From positions 1 to 64,000 of the forward strand of contig NZ_JXRP01000009.1 of assembly GCF_000829435.1 (NCBI RefSeq): a DNA stretch of 64,000 nt, read 5' to 3'. The notes under the pieces were generated by a model. The model saw only the letters and a list, made by a program, of their open reading frames with translations. It was not told where the DNA came from and ran no database searches. The DNA comes from Jeotgalibacillus soli (lineage in GTDB: Bacteria; Bacillota; Bacilli; Bacillales; Jeotgalibacillaceae). Shown here in pieces: positions 22,670 through 32,798 of this stretch. The translations under genes and the position numbers were made by a program. Each line of letters begins with the position of its first letter. Position 1 is the stretch's first letter.

Positions 22670-23584
22670 ATGAATACATTTGTTAATGGACTATGGAATC
22701 GGTTTGTACAGCTAGTTGCGAATGAAGAAACCTGGGTAACCATTGGCATGATTTCTTTTCAAGTGATTTTTATCATCATTCTCGCTGGTTTGGTTGTACG
22801 ATTATTAAAATCAATTATACGAAACGTGTTTAAAGTTCGTTCTCGAGCTCCGCTTCGCTTTTCTGAGAGAAGGGAACTAACGCTTCTTAAGCTGCTTGAG
22901 AATGTCGTTGCCTATGTCATTTATTTTATTGCGATTTTGACCGTTCTTTCTGCTCTTACCATTGATGTTCGCGGGTTAATAGCGGGTGCTGGGATTCTTG
23001 GACTGGCCGTTGGTTTTGGTGCGCAGAACTTAGTGCGAGACATTATAACTGGCTTTTTCATTATTTTTGAAGATCAATTTTCTGTAGGGGATGTTGTAAG
23101 AATCGGGCAGGCTGAGGGAAATGTGGAAGAAATTGGTTTGCGGACAACAAAGATAAAAAGCTGGACCGGAGAATTACATATAATACCGAATGGAAATATC
23201 ACTGAAGTAACAAACTTTTCTATCCATAATAGTGTTGCTGTTGTTGATATAAGTATTGCATATGAAGAGGATTTAAACCGTGCGGAGAAGGTCATTTTAG
23301 AACTCTTGGATTCGTTGGAAGGGAAATACGAAGATATCATTATGAAGCCAGAGCTTTTGGGCATCCAAACATTGGCCGCTTCGGACGTTGTGATGCGGGT
23401 AACAGCTGAAACGGCTCCAATGAGACACTGGTATATTGCAAGGATGCTTCGGAAAGAGATTAAAAATCATTTTGATAAGTATGGCATCGAAATTCCATTC
23501 CCTCGTATGGTCATGTATTCACGACAAGAGGAAGCAGAGAACACAGCAGAGCGTCAAGCAATGAAGAGAACAGAAAGTGAGTAG
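22670..23584 (+). CDS. small-conductance mechanosensitive channel (MscS family)
   Basis: Pressure-relief channel of the inner membrane. It has three membrane segments in residues 20-130, the pore helix GAGILGLAVGFGAQNLVRDIITG (written here as two parts around residue 105-127), the beta domain with FSVGDVVRIG, and a cytoplasmic vestibule domain. The length of 304 aa is typical of short MscS proteins. AGAGGAG precedes the start. The downstream DUF951 gene follows after 12 bp and is probably co-transcribed. Confidence 0.93.
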   Translation: MNTFVNGLWNRFVQLVANEETWVTIGMISFQVIFIIILAGLVVRLLKSIIRNVFKVRSRAPLRFSERRELTLLKLLENVVAYVIYFIAILTVLSALTIDVRGLIAGAGILGLAVGFGAQNLVRDIITGFFIIFEDQFSVGDVVRIGQAEGNVEEIGLRTTKIKSWTGELHIIPNGNITEVTNFSIHNSVAVVDISIAYEEDLNRAEKVILELLDSLEGKYEDIIMKPELLGIQTLAASDVVMRVTAETAPMRHWYIARMLRKEIKNHFDKYGIEIPFPRMVMYSRQEEAENTAERQAMKRTESE

Positions 23585-23596
23585 GGGGGAGCAGAG

Positions 23597-23794
23597 GTGG
23601 AAGAGAAGGAGTACGGCTTAAATGATGTTGTTGAAATGAAAAAACAGCATCCTTGCGGAACGAATTGCTGGAAAATTATCCGTATGGGTATGGATATTCG
23701 AATCAAGTGCGAAGGTTGTTCGCATAGCGTAATGATTCCCCGGAAAGAGTTTTCACGAAAGATGAAAAAAATCCTTGTAAAGCACGAGGAATAA
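23597..23794 (+). CDS. DUF951 family small zinc-ribbon-like protein
   Basis: A 65-aa protein with the DUF951 pattern: an N-terminal YGLNDVVEMKKQHPCG, then CW and a CEGCSHSVMIPR cysteine pair. The four cysteines suggest metal binding. The function is unknown, but it regularly sits between an mscS gene and ychF in Bacilli. GTG start with AGGGGGGAG upstream. Confidence 0.88.
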   Translation: MEEKEYGLNDVVEMKKQHPCGTNCWKIIRMGMDIRIKCEGCSHSVMIPRKEFSRKMKKILVKHEE

Positions 23795-23851
23795 ATGAAG
23801 CAAGCCATTTGACAAGCCTTGAATAGGGAGAGTCAGGTGGCTTGTTTCATT
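23794..23851 (+). terminator. long-loop hairpin after the DUF951 gene
   Basis: A 14-bp stem with one mismatch (23794-23807 with 23838-23851) has a 30-nt loop. It is not followed by a clear T run, so its role as terminator is uncertain. Confidence 0.4.
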
Positions 23852-23900
23852 AGATTTATAGATCATCGCTTAGTAATGACTGTCAACGCAATCGTAAAAG

Positions 23901-23916
23901 GGTTCCACGTGAAACA
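23901..23916. promoter_or_regulatory. parS-like site upstream of ychF
   Basis: GGTTCCACGTGAAACA matches 14 of 16 parS positions, with a perfect right half. It could be a weaker ParB site. Confidence 0.5.
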
Positions 23917-24038
23917 TTTGCACGAATCCCGGAGGCTTGTATTTTGGCTGGTAAATCACTATAATTGTGTGAGGTTTAAACAACGTATTGAATGTCTTTG
24001 GACAATATAGATAGAAGAAATTTTGAGGAGTGAAGCAC

Positions 24039-25139
24039 ATGGCTCTTACAGCCGGTATCGTTGGTTTACCAAATGTCGGGAAATCGACCTTATTTAATGC
24101 AATTACAAAAGCAGGTGCAGAATCTGCTAATTATCCATTCTGTACGATTGACCCCAATGTCGGGATCGTTGAGGTTCCTGACGCTCGCTTGAATAAATTG
24201 ACAGAGCTTGTCCAGCCGAAGAAAACAGTGCCTACAGCGTTTGAATTTACGGATATCGCAGGGATTGTTAAAGGGGCAAGCAAAGGGGAAGGTCTTGGTA
24301 ACAAGTTCTTATCCCATATTCGTGAAGTTGACGCGATTTGTCAGGTTGTTCGCTGCTTTGCGGATGATAATATTACACATGTCTCAGGTAAGGTTGATCC
24401 AATCGATGATATTGAAGTCATCAACCTTGAACTCATTCTTGCAGACCTTGAAACGGTAGATAAACGCATCGCTCGCGTTGGTAAAATGGCGAAGCAAAAG
24501 GATAAAGATGCTGTAGCCGAACTTACAGTATTGGAGCTTGTTAAGGAAACGCTTGAAAATAATCTCCCGGCACGTACAGTTGAGATGACAGAAGAACAGC
24601 AGCGTATCGCTCGCCACCTTCATCTTTTAACAAGTAAATCAATGCTATATGTTGCAAACGTTGGAGAAGATGAAATTGCGGATGCTTCTGACAATGAATA
24701 TGTTCAGCGTGTGCGTGAATTTGCTGAAAAGGACAATGCTGAAGTAATTGTTGTTTGTGCAAAAATTGAAGAAGAAATTGCTGAATTGGACGATGAAGAG
24801 AAAGCGATGTTTCTTCAAGAGCTCGGCATTGAAGAATCTGGATTAGATCAATTAATCAGCGCAACATACAACCTTCTCGGATTAGCAACTTATTTCACTG
24901 CTGGTGTTCAAGAGGTTCGTGCATGGACTTTTCGCCATGGTATGAAAGCACCTCAATGCGCGGGAATTATTCATTCAGATTTTGAACGAGGCTTTATTCG
25001 TGCGGAAACAGTGTCGTATGATGATCTTACAGAGACAGGCTCAATGGCCGCTGCAAAAGAAGCGGGTAAGGTTAGACTAGAAGGAAAAGAATATATTGTA
25101 AAAGACGGGGATGTCATTCACTTCCGTTTTAATGTATAA
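24039..25139 (+). CDS. ychF: redox-regulated ATPase YchF
   Basis: OBG-like P-loop ATPase that associates with ribosomes. [19 protein letters not shown] is at the N-terminus, a coiled-coil region lies in the middle and a TGS domain at the C-terminus. ATG 24039 gives 366 aa, the family length, with GAGGAG upstream; the GTG at 24030 is inside the ribosome-binding site. It stands alone, before the rpsF operon. Confidence 0.97.
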   Translation: MALTAGIVGLPNVGKSTLFNAITKAGAESANYPFCTIDPNVGIVEVPDARLNKLTELVQPKKTVPTAFEFTDIAGIVKGASKGEGLGNKFLSHIREVDAICQVVRCFADDNITHVSGKVDPIDDIEVINLELILADLETVDKRIARVGKMAKQKDKDAVAELTVLELVKETLENNLPARTVEMTEEQQRIARHLHLLTSKSMLYVANVGEDEIADASDNEYVQRVREFAEKDNAEVIVVCAKIEEEIAELDDEEKAMFLQELGIEESGLDQLISATYNLLGLATYFTAGVQEVRAWTFRHGMKAPQCAGIIHSDFERGFIRAETVSYDDLTETGSMAAAKEAGKVRLEGKEYIVKDGDVIHFRFNV

Positions 25140-25147
25140 ATCAGACG

Positions 25148-25186
25148 AAAACCAGTTTTTTCATTCATAGGAAAACTGGTTTTTTA
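25148..25186 (+). terminator. terminator after ychF
   Basis: A 12-bp perfect stem (AAAACCAGTTTT with AAAACTGGTTTT) is followed by T residues. Confidence 0.88.
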
Positions 25187-25363
25187 TAATTGACAATCGG
25201 ACAGACAATTAAGTTGAAGCTTTTTCGCTCACGGATTTTTGAAAAGAAGAATCGATTCGATACTATTTAGAAGTCAATATCCGATATTAAAAAATTCAGG
25301 TTTATATATAAAAGGAAGCAGAGTAGGGAATGAAAATAATTCATGTTGAATATATAACTGTCA

Positions 25364-25392
25364 TTGTATTTCCAACTCTCCTATGATATAAT
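25364..25392 (+). promoter_or_regulatory. rpsF operon promoter
   Basis: TTGTAT (25364-25369) and a perfect TATAAT (25387-25392) have a 17-bp spacer, about 80 bp before rpsF. Confidence 0.75.
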
Positions 25393-25421
25393 TCTACATT
25401 GTGAGTAATGTAAATATTATT

Positions 25422-25474
25422 CCTTGCTTCTCAATATTGAGGAGCCGCATAGACCATAAGGAGGTGAATGACCG
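25422..25474 (+). promoter_or_regulatory. probable S6:S18-binding mRNA leader
   Basis: The leader contains a TTCTCAATATTGAGGAG hairpin followed by a CCGC segment just before the ribosome-binding site. This resembles the leader through which the S6:S18 complex represses its own operon. The structure was judged by eye only. Confidence 0.5.
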
Positions 25475-25765
25475 ATGAGAAAGTACGAAATTATGTATAT
25501 TATCCGCCCAGATGTGGACGATGAGCAAAAGAAAGCGGTAGTAGATCGCTTTGCTGAAATCCTAACTTCTAACGGAGCGGAAATCATCGAATCAAAAGAG
25601 TGGGGTAAGCGTAGATTAGCTTATGAAATCAACGATTATCGTGATGGTTTCTACCAAATTGTTAAAATTAATTCTGGTTCAGAAGCAATCAATGAATTCG
25701 ATCGTCTAGCTAAAATCAGCGAAGACATCGTCCGCCACATGGCAATTCGTGAAGAAGAAAAGTAA
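25475..25765 (+). CDS. rpsF: 30S ribosomal protein S6
   Basis: A 96-aa ribosomal protein that binds S18 in the platform of the small subunit. The start [15 protein letters not shown] and the segment [19 protein letters not shown] are standard. AAGGAGGTGAATGACCG precedes the ATG. First gene of the rpsF-ssb-rpsR operon. Confidence 0.98.
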   Translation: MRKYEIMYIIRPDVDDEQKKAVVDRFAEILTSNGAEIIESKEWGKRRLAYEINDYRDGFYQIVKINSGSEAINEFDRLAKISEDIVRHMAIREEEK

Positions 25766-25844
25766 TTTTATAAACGATAAATGATCACCGATGCACAGGG
25801 TACTTTATGAAGCAGCCTGATCAAAGGCAAAGGAGTTGATTCTG

Positions 25845-26375
25845 ATGATGAATCGAGTCGTGTTAGTAGGTCGGTTAACGAAGGATCCAGATTTGCGCTA
25901 CACGCCGAATGGTGTGCCGGTTGCAACCTTTACGCTTGCTGTGAATCGCTCGTTTACGAATCAGCAAGGGGATCGTGAAGCGGATTTTATCAATTGTGTT
26001 GTGTGGCGCCGCCCAGCGGAAAACGTGGCTAACTTTTTGAAAAAGGGAAGTCTCGCCGGTGTGGATGGACGAGTTCAATCTCGAAGCTATGATAACCAAG
26101 AAGGAAAACGTGTGTATGTGACTGAAATAGTCGCAGAAAGCGTTCAATTCTTAGAACCGAGAAATGCATCATCGGGCGAATCTGGTGGAGGTTATGGCGA
26201 AAATCAAGGATACCAGGGTAACCAAAGTAACCAAAGTAACCAAAGTAACAACTTCGGTCAGAATCAACCACGAGAGAATAATCAAAAAAACCAAAATTAC
26301 ACGCGTGTGGATCAGGATCCATTCTCCAATGACGGTCAGCCGATCGACATTTCAGATGATGACTTACCATTCTAA
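25845..26375 (+). CDS. ssb: single-stranded DNA-binding protein
   Basis: Essential single-strand DNA-binding protein: an OB fold in residues 1-105 ([23 protein letters not shown] onward, cited in part), a Gly/Asn/Gln-rich linker and the C-terminal partner-binding tip DISDDDLPF. The linker includes the tandem [10 protein letters not shown], encoded by 9-bp repeats at about 26217-26250. ATG 25845 has AGGAG 9 bp upstream; an upstream TTG is unlikely. It lies between rpsF and rpsR. Confidence 0.97.
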   Translation: MMNRVVLVGRLTKDPDLRYTPNGVPVATFTLAVNRSFTNQQGDREADFINCVVWRRPAENVANFLKKGSLAGVDGRVQSRSYDNQEGKRVYVTEIVAESVQFLEPRNASSGESGGGYGENQGYQGNQSNQSNQSNNFGQNQPRENNQKNQNYTRVDQDPFSNDGQPIDISDDDLPF

Positions 26376-26418
26376 GGTGTAATCTCATAAAAATTTAATC
26401 AAGAAGGAGGGGAATCTC

Positions 26419-26655
26419 ATGGCAGGAGGACGCAGAGGCGGACGTCGTCGTAAAAAGGTGTGTTACTTTACATCTAACGGCATCACAAGCATCGACTACA
26501 AAGACGTAGATCTTCTTAGAAAGTTTATTTCTGAGCGTGGTAAAATTTTACCGCGTCGTGTAACTGGAACTAGCGCTAAATATCAACGTATGTTGACAAT
26601 TGCTATTAAACGTTCACGTACAATGGCATTACTACCATTCGTAGCAGGCGAATAA
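26419..26655 (+). CDS. rpsR: 30S ribosomal protein S18
   Basis: A 78-aa basic protein, partner of S6, with the conserved [23 protein letters not shown] (in part) and the GTSAKYQR segment. AGAAGGAGGGG precedes the ATG. Last gene of the rpsF operon. Confidence 0.98.
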   Translation: MAGGRRGGRRRKKVCYFTSNGITSIDYKDVDLLRKFISERGKILPRRVTGTSAKYQRMLTIAIKRSRTMALLPFVAGE

Positions 26656-26660
26656 GCGAT

Positions 26661-26698
26661 AAACAGCCGCTGGTCCCCGAGGATCGGTGGCTGTTTTC
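26661..26698 (+). terminator. terminator after rpsR
   Basis: A 16-bp stem that includes several G-U pairs, closed by a CCGA loop and ending in TTTT, lies right after rpsR. Confidence 0.8.
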
Positions 26699-26724
26699 AA
26701 AATGAATAGTGGTTGAATGCCTTC

Positions 26725-26864
26725 ATCCGCTTTTCATGAGATCCAGCTGCAGGCGCTAGCTGCTCAAGATCACAAGGTGCAAGTGGCTCATTGGCAAAGA
26801 GCGCCAATACGCCACTTGCACCTTGTGCTTGTCGCAGCTGAGCAAGCGCCTTCCGCTTTTCATA
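26725..26864. repeat. palindromic Bacillus-type intergenic repeat
   Basis: A 140-bp imperfect palindrome has CCGCTTTTCAT near both ends. Its core is a perfect 17-bp stem, CACAAGGTGCAAGTGGC (26771-26787) with its complement (26811-26827), and an inner ATTGGC/GCCAAT. The open frame across it is not a gene. It ends next to the tRNA gene. Confidence 0.7.
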
Positions 26865-26866
26865 TT

Positions 26867-26939
26867 GGCTCCGTAGCTCAGGGGATAGAGCGACGGTTTC
26901 CTAAACCGCAGGTCGGAGGTTCGAATCCTCTCGGGGCCG
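26867..26939 (+). tRNA. tRNA-Arg (anticodon CCT)
   Basis: A complete cloverleaf: acceptor GGCTCCG with CGGGGCC, D arm GCTCAGGGGATAGAGC, anticodon stem-loop with CCT and T arm GGAGGTTCGAATCCTCT. CCA is not encoded. Confidence 0.95.
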
Positions 26940-26963
26940 TTCTTTATATATTTACGAAACAGT

Positions 26964-27018
26964 AATCCCCCTTATTCTTTTCTGTTGCTCGTCTAACGTG
27001 AAAAGAATAAGGGGGATT
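26964..27018. terminator. strong hairpin after tRNA-Arg
   Basis: A perfect 19-bp stem (26964-26982 with 27000-27018) with a 17-nt loop; likely the tRNA terminator. Confidence 0.8.
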
Positions 27019-27107
27019 TGTTGTTTTGCTTTAATGCATCACTTTATCTTAACTCTCATATTCCTTTTGTGAGGGTTTATTGATATAGCAATAGGCTTAA
27101 TTAGTAT

Positions 27108-27383
27108 ATGACATATTTTCATTGCATCGATCATTCACGATCACCGATATTTCTTGAACAAATTTACTTGGAGTTGAAATCATCGATTGAAGCTTCAAGA
27201 GCAGATGAATATAGGAGAGGCTTTGCGGTGGTTATGGCATTGGAAGTCTTAAAACTGGCTGAACAGTCTGTGTGTGACAGATGAGTTAAAACAGACATTA
27301 GTCATTATAAAGAGAGTTTTGCCCTAAGACAGGAAGTCGATCATTTTCAGATACAACAAGAGGCAATAATTAATTTAATGAAC
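27108..27383 (+). pseudogene. possible gene relic of unknown origin
   Basis: A 58-codon frame from ATG 27108 ends at TGA 27282-27284. The same frame then continues open for 33 codons (to a TGA at 27384). The conceptual product is helix-forming and charged, with no hydrophobic segment. No ribosome-binding site is visible. I do not recognise it; it may be a decayed short gene. The rest of 27019-27586 shows nothing else I can support. Confidence 0.25.
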
Positions 27384-27586
27384 TGACTCTTGAGTCACTC
27401 CATATTAAATTGAGAAGAATCAACAAGCGGTATTTATTTTATTTTGTGAAGGATTTTTTTTCCAAATAAAACGAATTAGCGATAAATAGTTGATAGGAAA
27501 ATGCATCATCGATAGAATTGACATGATACTATTTTCTTATGTAATAAAAAATGACGAAAATAAGATAAATTGATAGAGGTGACTAA

Positions 27587-28522
27587 ATGAATCAATCAAG
27601 TACGAGAAAATTGACAGAAGGTGCTATTTTGATTGCATTTTTTGCGGTTCTTCTCCTGATTTCTACGTACGTTCCATTATTGTCGATCGTATCGACTTTA
27701 TTCTTGGCCTTACCATTTATAGTCTATAGTGCACGATATTCCTTGCGTGAATCTTTTCTTATGCTTGCAGCAGCACTGGGGGTTTCAGCCATCATTAGTA
27801 CACTCCTCTCACTACCGCTTGCATTAATGTATGGAACGGTTGGTATTGTAATGGGATGGATGATTCAAAAGGGAAAAAGTAAATTCAATATCTTCATCGC
27901 TTCTACATTGGTGCTTATTGCCAATATACTTTTAATGTTTGTGGTTTCACTTGTATTGCTTGAACAAAATATCGTTGAACAATTTTTTACATTAATGAAT
28001 GAAAGCATGGAGAATTCATTCGCGTTAGCAGCGTCATTTGGCCAGGACGTAACACAGATTCGAACAGATTGGACGAGTGCAGTAGTATTATTTGAATCAT
28101 TGCTGCCCACTCTTATTGTATTCTCAGCTGCATCGGTGATTCTGTTTATTATGATCATAAATTTTCCAATTGTTAGAAGACTTAAAATTGATGTGCCGAA
28201 ATTTCAGCCATTTCGCGAAATTGTCCTGCCTAAAAGTGTCATTTGGTACTATTTAATTGTGCTGATTATTACACTCGTCAGTGAGCCGGAGGCAGGGAGC
28301 ATGTTTAGCTTGGCAATTGCAAATTTGCAAATTGCCTTAGAGCTGTTAATGATTGTCCAAGGGCTCTCATTTATTCATTTTTACAGCCATTTGAAAAAAT
28401 GGAATAAAGGGATAATCATTCTTTTGACGATTTTTGGTCTTCTCTTAAGCCCTTTTACCCGAATATTAGGTATAATAGACTTAGGGTTTGATTTGCGGCA
28501 TCGCCTGCTGAAAAATTCATAA
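27587..28522 (+). CDS. yybS: YybS family (DUF2232) membrane protein
   Basis: A 311-aa integral membrane protein with about eight membrane segments, beginning TEGAILIAFFAVLLLISTYVP as in the YybS family. It resembles the S component of ECF transporters in length and layout, but its substrate is not known. AGAGGTG precedes ATG. It is followed by gdpP, as in Bacillus. Confidence 0.88.
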   Translation: MNQSSTRKLTEGAILIAFFAVLLLISTYVPLLSIVSTLFLALPFIVYSARYSLRESFLMLAAALGVSAIISTLLSLPLALMYGTVGIVMGWMIQKGKSKFNIFIASTLVLIANILLMFVVSLVLLEQNIVEQFFTLMNESMENSFALAASFGQDVTQIRTDWTSAVVLFESLLPTLIVFSAASVILFIMIINFPIVRRLKIDVPKFQPFREIVLPKSVIWYYLIVLIITLVSEPEAGSMFSLAIANLQIALELLMIVQGLSFIHFYSHLKKWNKGIIILLTIFGLLLSPFTRILGIIDLGFDLRHRLLKNS

Positions 28523-28684
28523 AAAGTATAAACTTATCTTTAGGCTGCAGAAAATTGCATCTATAGTGATTCATTAATGAGCGCAATTGTACAATATGCA
28601 AAGCGCGTTTATGGGGTTTTAATAATGGATATATAGAATTAAATCTTTGCTGAATCGGATAAATCGGTTGTGGGAGCTGAAAGC

Positions 28685-30664
28685 ATGCCAAGTTATTTTC
28701 AACATCGGGTGATGCGGAAATTGTTAATTGGCCTCTCGGTATCATTAGGGTTAATAGTTGCAGCACTGGCTTTTTTCAATTTGTGGTTCATGTTAATTGG
28801 GCTTGTTGTTTCGGCGCCATTATTATGGGCTGCTTTTCTTTATGAAAGACGTTTTTATGAAGATACCGAAAAGTATATTTCAACTCTATCGTATCGAGTT
28901 AAACGTGTCGGTGAAGAAGCACTAATGGAGATGCCAGTGGGCATTCTGTTATTTAACGATGATTTTTTTGTAGAGTGGGCAAATCCGTATTTATCCTCGT
29001 TTGTAGAGGGTGGATCTATGATTGGCCGCTCGTTGTACGACGTGGCAGACGTATTAGTGCCAGTTGTCAAAAAAGAAGGATACACAGAGGAAATTGTGTC
29101 ATGGCAGGGCCGTTTTTTTCGAATTGTACTTAAGCAGGATGAGAAGCTGCTTTATTTTTTCGACGTAACAGAACAGTCTGAGGTCGAACTGCAATACGAA
29201 GCGGATCGGACAGTGCTCGCCATTATTTTCCTCGATAATTATGACGAATTAACGCAAGGTATGGACGATCAGGCGCGCAGCAATATTAACAGTGCGGTTA
29301 CTTCACTATTAAATAAATGGGCAAATGATCACGAAATCTTTATCAAAAGGATATCCTCAGAGCGTTTTATGGCTGTTATGAATGAACAAATCCTTCGTGA
29401 GCTGGAGCAAGAGAAATTCACCATTTTAGATGCCATTCGTGAGGACACATCAAAGCAAAATGTTCCGTTAACGCTTAGCATCGGTATCGGTTCAGGTGCC
29501 CAGAGCTTACCGGAGCTTGGTGTACAGGCCCAGTCTAGCTTAGATCTTGCTCTTGGACGTGGTGGTGACCAGGTTGCAATCAAACAGCAAAATGGGAAAG
29601 TTAAATTCTATGGCGGTAAAACAAACCCGATGGAAAAACGGACAAGGGTACGTGCGCGTGTCATATCTCATGCCCTCCGAGAGCTTATGATGGAGAGCGA
29701 TAAAGTCATTGTAATGGGCCACAAACGACCGGATATGGATGCAATTGGAGCCGCGATAGGGATTCGTAAAATTGCTCAAATGAATCAGCGTGAAGGCTAT
29801 GTAGCCATTAATTTTAACGAAATTGATAATGGTGTAAAACGTTTGATGGAAGAGATTAAACAGAAACCGGATCTCTATTCTCATATGATTACCCCAGAAG
29901 AGGCACTTGAAGTGGCGACGGAAGACACGCTGCTTGTTGTTGTTGATACGCACAAGCCAAGTCTAGTCATTGAAGAGCGGCTGCTGAATAAGGTAGAAAA
30001 GGTTGTTGTCATTGATCATCATAGACGAGGTGAGGAATTCATAGAACAACCTCTTCTTGTCTATATGGAGCCCTATGCATCGTCCACTGCAGAGCTAGTC
30101 ACAGAGCTGCTGGACTACCAGCCCAAGCATGATAAAATCACGATGCTTGAAGCAACAGCATTGCTCGCAGGAATCATTGTCGACACGAAAAGCTTTACAC
30201 TGCGAACAGGATCGCGTACCTTTGATGCAGCATCCTATTTAAGAACACTTGGTGCTGATACCATGCTGGTTCAGCAATTCCTTAGGGAAGATGTTTCAAC
30301 TTATGTTGAACGAGCAAAGCTTATTGAAACTGTATCATTTTACCAGCATGGGATGGCAATTGCTATAGGTGAGGAAGACCATGTACATGACTCCGTTATT
30401 ATTGCACAAGCAGCCGACACTCTTTTATCAATGGAGGACGTCGCAGCCTCGTTTGTTGTGGCATTGAGGGATGAGAATGTTGTCGGAATCAGCGCAAGGT
30501 CTCTTGGTACGGTGAATGTACAATTGATTATGGAAAGACTTGGCGGCGGCGGTCATTTAACCAACGCAGCTACTCAGTTATATGATATAACCATTGAAGA
30601 AGCAGTTGAACGCCTTAAACAGGCGATCAGTGAACACATTGAAGGAGGTACGGAAGAACAATGA
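28685..30664 (+). CDS. gdpP: cyclic di-AMP phosphodiesterase GdpP
   Basis: Membrane-bound enzyme that hydrolyses c-di-AMP. Two N-terminal membrane segments (about 12-55), a PAS domain (about 85-150), a degenerate GGDEF domain (about 170-300) and DHH/DHHA1 domains with [21 protein letters not shown] and the GGGGH motif are all present. ATG 28685 (GGGAG upstream) gives 659 aa, identical to B. subtilis length; the GTG at 28670 is less likely. Its stop overlaps the rplI start. Confidence 0.96.
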   Translation: MPSYFQHRVMRKLLIGLSVSLGLIVAALAFFNLWFMLIGLVVSAPLLWAAFLYERRFYEDTEKYISTLSYRVKRVGEEALMEMPVGILLFNDDFFVEWANPYLSSFVEGGSMIGRSLYDVADVLVPVVKKEGYTEEIVSWQGRFFRIVLKQDEKLLYFFDVTEQSEVELQYEADRTVLAIIFLDNYDELTQGMDDQARSNINSAVTSLLNKWANDHEIFIKRISSERFMAVMNEQILRELEQEKFTILDAIREDTSKQNVPLTLSIGIGSGAQSLPELGVQAQSSLDLALGRGGDQVAIKQQNGKVKFYGGKTNPMEKRTRVRARVISHALRELMMESDKVIVMGHKRPDMDAIGAAIGIRKIAQMNQREGYVAINFNEIDNGVKRLMEEIKQKPDLYSHMITPEEALEVATEDTLLVVVDTHKPSLVIEERLLNKVEKVVVIDHHRRGEEFIEQPLLVYMEPYASSTAELVTELLDYQPKHDKITMLEATALLAGIIVDTKSFTLRTGSRTFDAASYLRTLGADTMLVQQFLREDVSTYVERAKLIETVSFYQHGMAIAIGEEDHVHDSVIIAQAADTLLSMEDVAASFVVALRDENVVGISARSLGTVNVQLIMERLGGGGHLTNAATQLYDITIEEAVERLKQAISEHIEGGTEEQ

Positions 30665-31110
30665 AAGTAATTTTTCTACAGGACGTTAAAGGTAAAGGAA
30701 AAAAAGGTGAAGTGAAAAACGTATCAGATGGTTATGCACACAACTATTTGCTGAAAAATAATCTGGCTGTTGAAGCGAATAATGGAAACGTAAAACAGCT
30801 TGAAGCCCAAAAGAAAAAACAGGAACGTGCAGAACAAGAAGAGCTGCAAGAAGCAAAAGACTTGCAAAAAACGATTGAATCACTAACGGTGGAACTGTCT
30901 GCCAAATCTGGAGAAGGTGGTCGTTTGTTTGGTTCCATCACGTCAAAGCAAATTGCTGAAGAATTAAAAAAACGTCACCAAATCAAAATTGACAAACGCA
31001 AAATCGAAATGAACGATGCAATTCGTACGCTTGGTTATTCCAATGTACCTGTTAAGCTGCATCAAGAGGTTACAGCAACCTTAAAGGTACATGTTACAGA
31101 GGAAAAATAA
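30661..31110 (+). CDS. rplI: 50S ribosomal protein L9
   Basis: A 149-aa L9 with the N-terminal domain [20 protein letters not shown], a long charged connecting helix and a C-terminal domain with [14 protein letters not shown]. It starts in the ATGA overlap with gdpP and is translationally coupled; GAAGGAGG lies upstream. Confidence 0.98.
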   Translation: MKVIFLQDVKGKGKKGEVKNVSDGYAHNYLLKNNLAVEANNGNVKQLEAQKKKQERAEQEELQEAKDLQKTIESLTVELSAKSGEGGRLFGSITSKQIAEELKKRHQIKIDKRKIEMNDAIRTLGYSNVPVKLHQEVTATLKVHVTEEK

Positions 31111-31152
31111 GGAGATGGGTCGATTTTGGTCGAATCCATGCTATACTAGAGA

Positions 31153-31184
31153 AAAATGTGATCAATTGAGATCACATTTTTTTT
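31153..31184 (+). terminator. terminator between rplI and dnaC
   Basis: A perfect 11-bp stem AAAATGTGATC/GATCACATTTT with a 6-nt loop is followed by more T residues. Confidence 0.85.
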
Positions 31185-31226
31185 GATCAAAACCCTTTTA
31201 ACGAATATGGGAGGGGGAATGGAAAG

Positions 31227-32591
31227 ATGAACGAACAATATGCGGACCGAATTCCGCCTCAAAATATAGAAGCTGAGCAAGCAGTGCTTGGCGCCGTTTT
31301 TTTAGAACCTCAAATGCTTATTCCAGCAGCTGAAATTCTCATGCCGGAAGACTTTTACAGAAGCTCGCATCAAAAGATCTTTGAAATTATGATGCGTCTT
31401 AGCGATAAAGGAAAAGCGGTCGATCTTATTACAGTAACGGAGGAGCTTTCTGCGCTTAAAGAGCTTGAGGATGTTGGCGGGGTATCTTATTTAAGTGATC
31501 TGGCTGCTTCTGTGCCAACTGCTGCCAATCTTGAATATTATGCGCGTATCGTGGAAGAGAAATCTTTGCTGAGACGACTTATTCGTACAGCAACAACGAT
31601 CGCTCAGGATGGTTATTCAAGAGAAGATGAGGTTGAAAACCTTCTTGGCGAGGCTGAACGAAACATCATGGAAGTAGCGAATCGTAAAAATACGAGCGCA
31701 TTCCATCAAATGAAGGATGTTTTGGTCAGAACCTATGATAATATTGAACTATTAACCAGCCAGCAAGGAGAAATAACAGGGTTGGAGACTGGTTTTAGAG
31801 AGCTTGACCGTATGACGGCAGGTTTTCAGCGCAATGATCTTATCATTGTAGCGGCACGTCCTTCAGTTGGTAAGACTGCCTTTGCGCTTAATATTGCTCA
31901 GAACGTTGCCACCAAAACGGGGGAAAATATAGCCATCTTTAGTCTTGAGATGGGGGCTGAACAGCTAGTGATGCGTATGCTTTGTGCAGAGGGAAATATA
32001 AATGCACAAAATCTTCGTACTGGATCCTTAACAGACGAGGATTGGCGCAAGCTTACAATGGCAATGGGAAGTCTTTCAAATGCAGGGATCTATATTGATG
32101 ATACTCCAGGGGTTCGAGTACAGGATATTCGTGCCAAGTGCCGTCGATTAAAGCAGGAGCATGGACTGGGCATGATTTTAATAGATTATATGCAGCTGAT
32201 CCACGGGAACGGAAAGCCAGGAGAAAACCGTCAGCAGGAGGTTTCTGAAATTTCTCGTTCTCTTAAAGGACTCGCGCGTGAGCTAGAATTGCCGGTTATT
32301 GCCCTTTCACAGCTGTCCCGTGGTGTTGAGACAAGACAAGACAAGCGTCCAATGATGTCCGATTTACGTGAATCAGGAAGTATTGAGCAGGATGCAGATA
32401 TTGTTGCCTTCCTATATCGGGATGACTACTACGACAAGGAAAGCGAAAATAAAAATATTATCGAAATCATTATCGCAAAGCAGCGTAACGGTCCTGTTGG
32501 TACGGTTGAGCTTGCTTTTATAAAAGAATATAATAAGTTCGTTAATCTAGAACGGCGGCTCGACGACTCGGGGATGCCGCCTGGTGCATAA
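31227..32591 (+). CDS. dnaC: replicative DNA helicase (DnaB type)
   Basis: Hexameric fork helicase, called DnaC in Bacillus. The N-terminal domain starts RIPPQNIEAEQAVLGAVF; the RecA-like domain has Walker A ARPSVGKTAFAL (near 200), Walker B MILIDYMQLI (near 308) and the arginine-rich LSRGVETR. It is 454 aa. GGGAGGGGGA precedes the ATG. Confidence 0.98.
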   Translation: MNEQYADRIPPQNIEAEQAVLGAVFLEPQMLIPAAEILMPEDFYRSSHQKIFEIMMRLSDKGKAVDLITVTEELSALKELEDVGGVSYLSDLAASVPTAANLEYYARIVEEKSLLRRLIRTATTIAQDGYSREDEVENLLGEAERNIMEVANRKNTSAFHQMKDVLVRTYDNIELLTSQQGEITGLETGFRELDRMTAGFQRNDLIIVAARPSVGKTAFALNIAQNVATKTGENIAIFSLEMGAEQLVMRMLCAEGNINAQNLRTGSLTDEDWRKLTMAMGSLSNAGIYIDDTPGVRVQDIRAKCRRLKQEHGLGMILIDYMQLIHGNGKPGENRQQEVSEISRSLKGLARELELPVIALSQLSRGVETRQDKRPMMSDLRESGSIEQDADIVAFLYRDDYYDKESENKNIIEIIIAKQRNGPVGTVELAFIKEYNKFVNLERRLDDSGMPPGA

Positions 32592-32632
32592 ACGAGCAAG
32601 CAGGGAAACCTGTTTGCTCGTTTTTTCTATTT
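32591..32632 (+). terminator. terminator after dnaC
   Basis: A 14-bp stem with one G-U pair and a GAAA tetraloop, then TTTTTT. Confidence 0.93.
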
Positions 32633-32673
32633 CAAATATTGACAAACATGAATGCTCCGCCGTAAAAACGGTT

Positions 32674-32717
32674 TAATACGAATATATTTATCTTTTTCTT
32701 CATTAATGTTCGTCTTT
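32674..32717. promoter_or_regulatory. possible PurBox pair upstream of purA
   Basis: A degenerate forward box around CGAATAT (32674-32686) faces an inverted box around AATGTTCG (32705-32717) with 18 bp between them. This resembles the paired PurBoxes bound by PurR in Bacillus, where 16-17 bp is usual. Confidence 0.4.
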
Positions 32718-32722
32718 TGTTG

Positions 32723-32751
32723 TTGACGCTCACTCGAGACATTGGTACACT
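32723..32751 (+). promoter_or_regulatory. purA promoter
   Basis: TTGACG (32723-32728), 17 bp, TACACT (32746-32751), about 47 bp before the purA start. Confidence 0.7.
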
Positions 32752-32798
32752 AATCTTGTTTGAAAAAAAGGGTTTATAACCTAACGGAGGTGCATTTC

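Noticed and set aside
23819-24010. 63-aa ORF before ychF
   Set aside because: It starts inside a hairpin loop, has no ribosome-binding site and contains the parS-like site.
26717-26965. 82-aa ORF over the tRNA-Arg region
   Set aside because: It covers the palindromic repeat and the tRNA gene itself.
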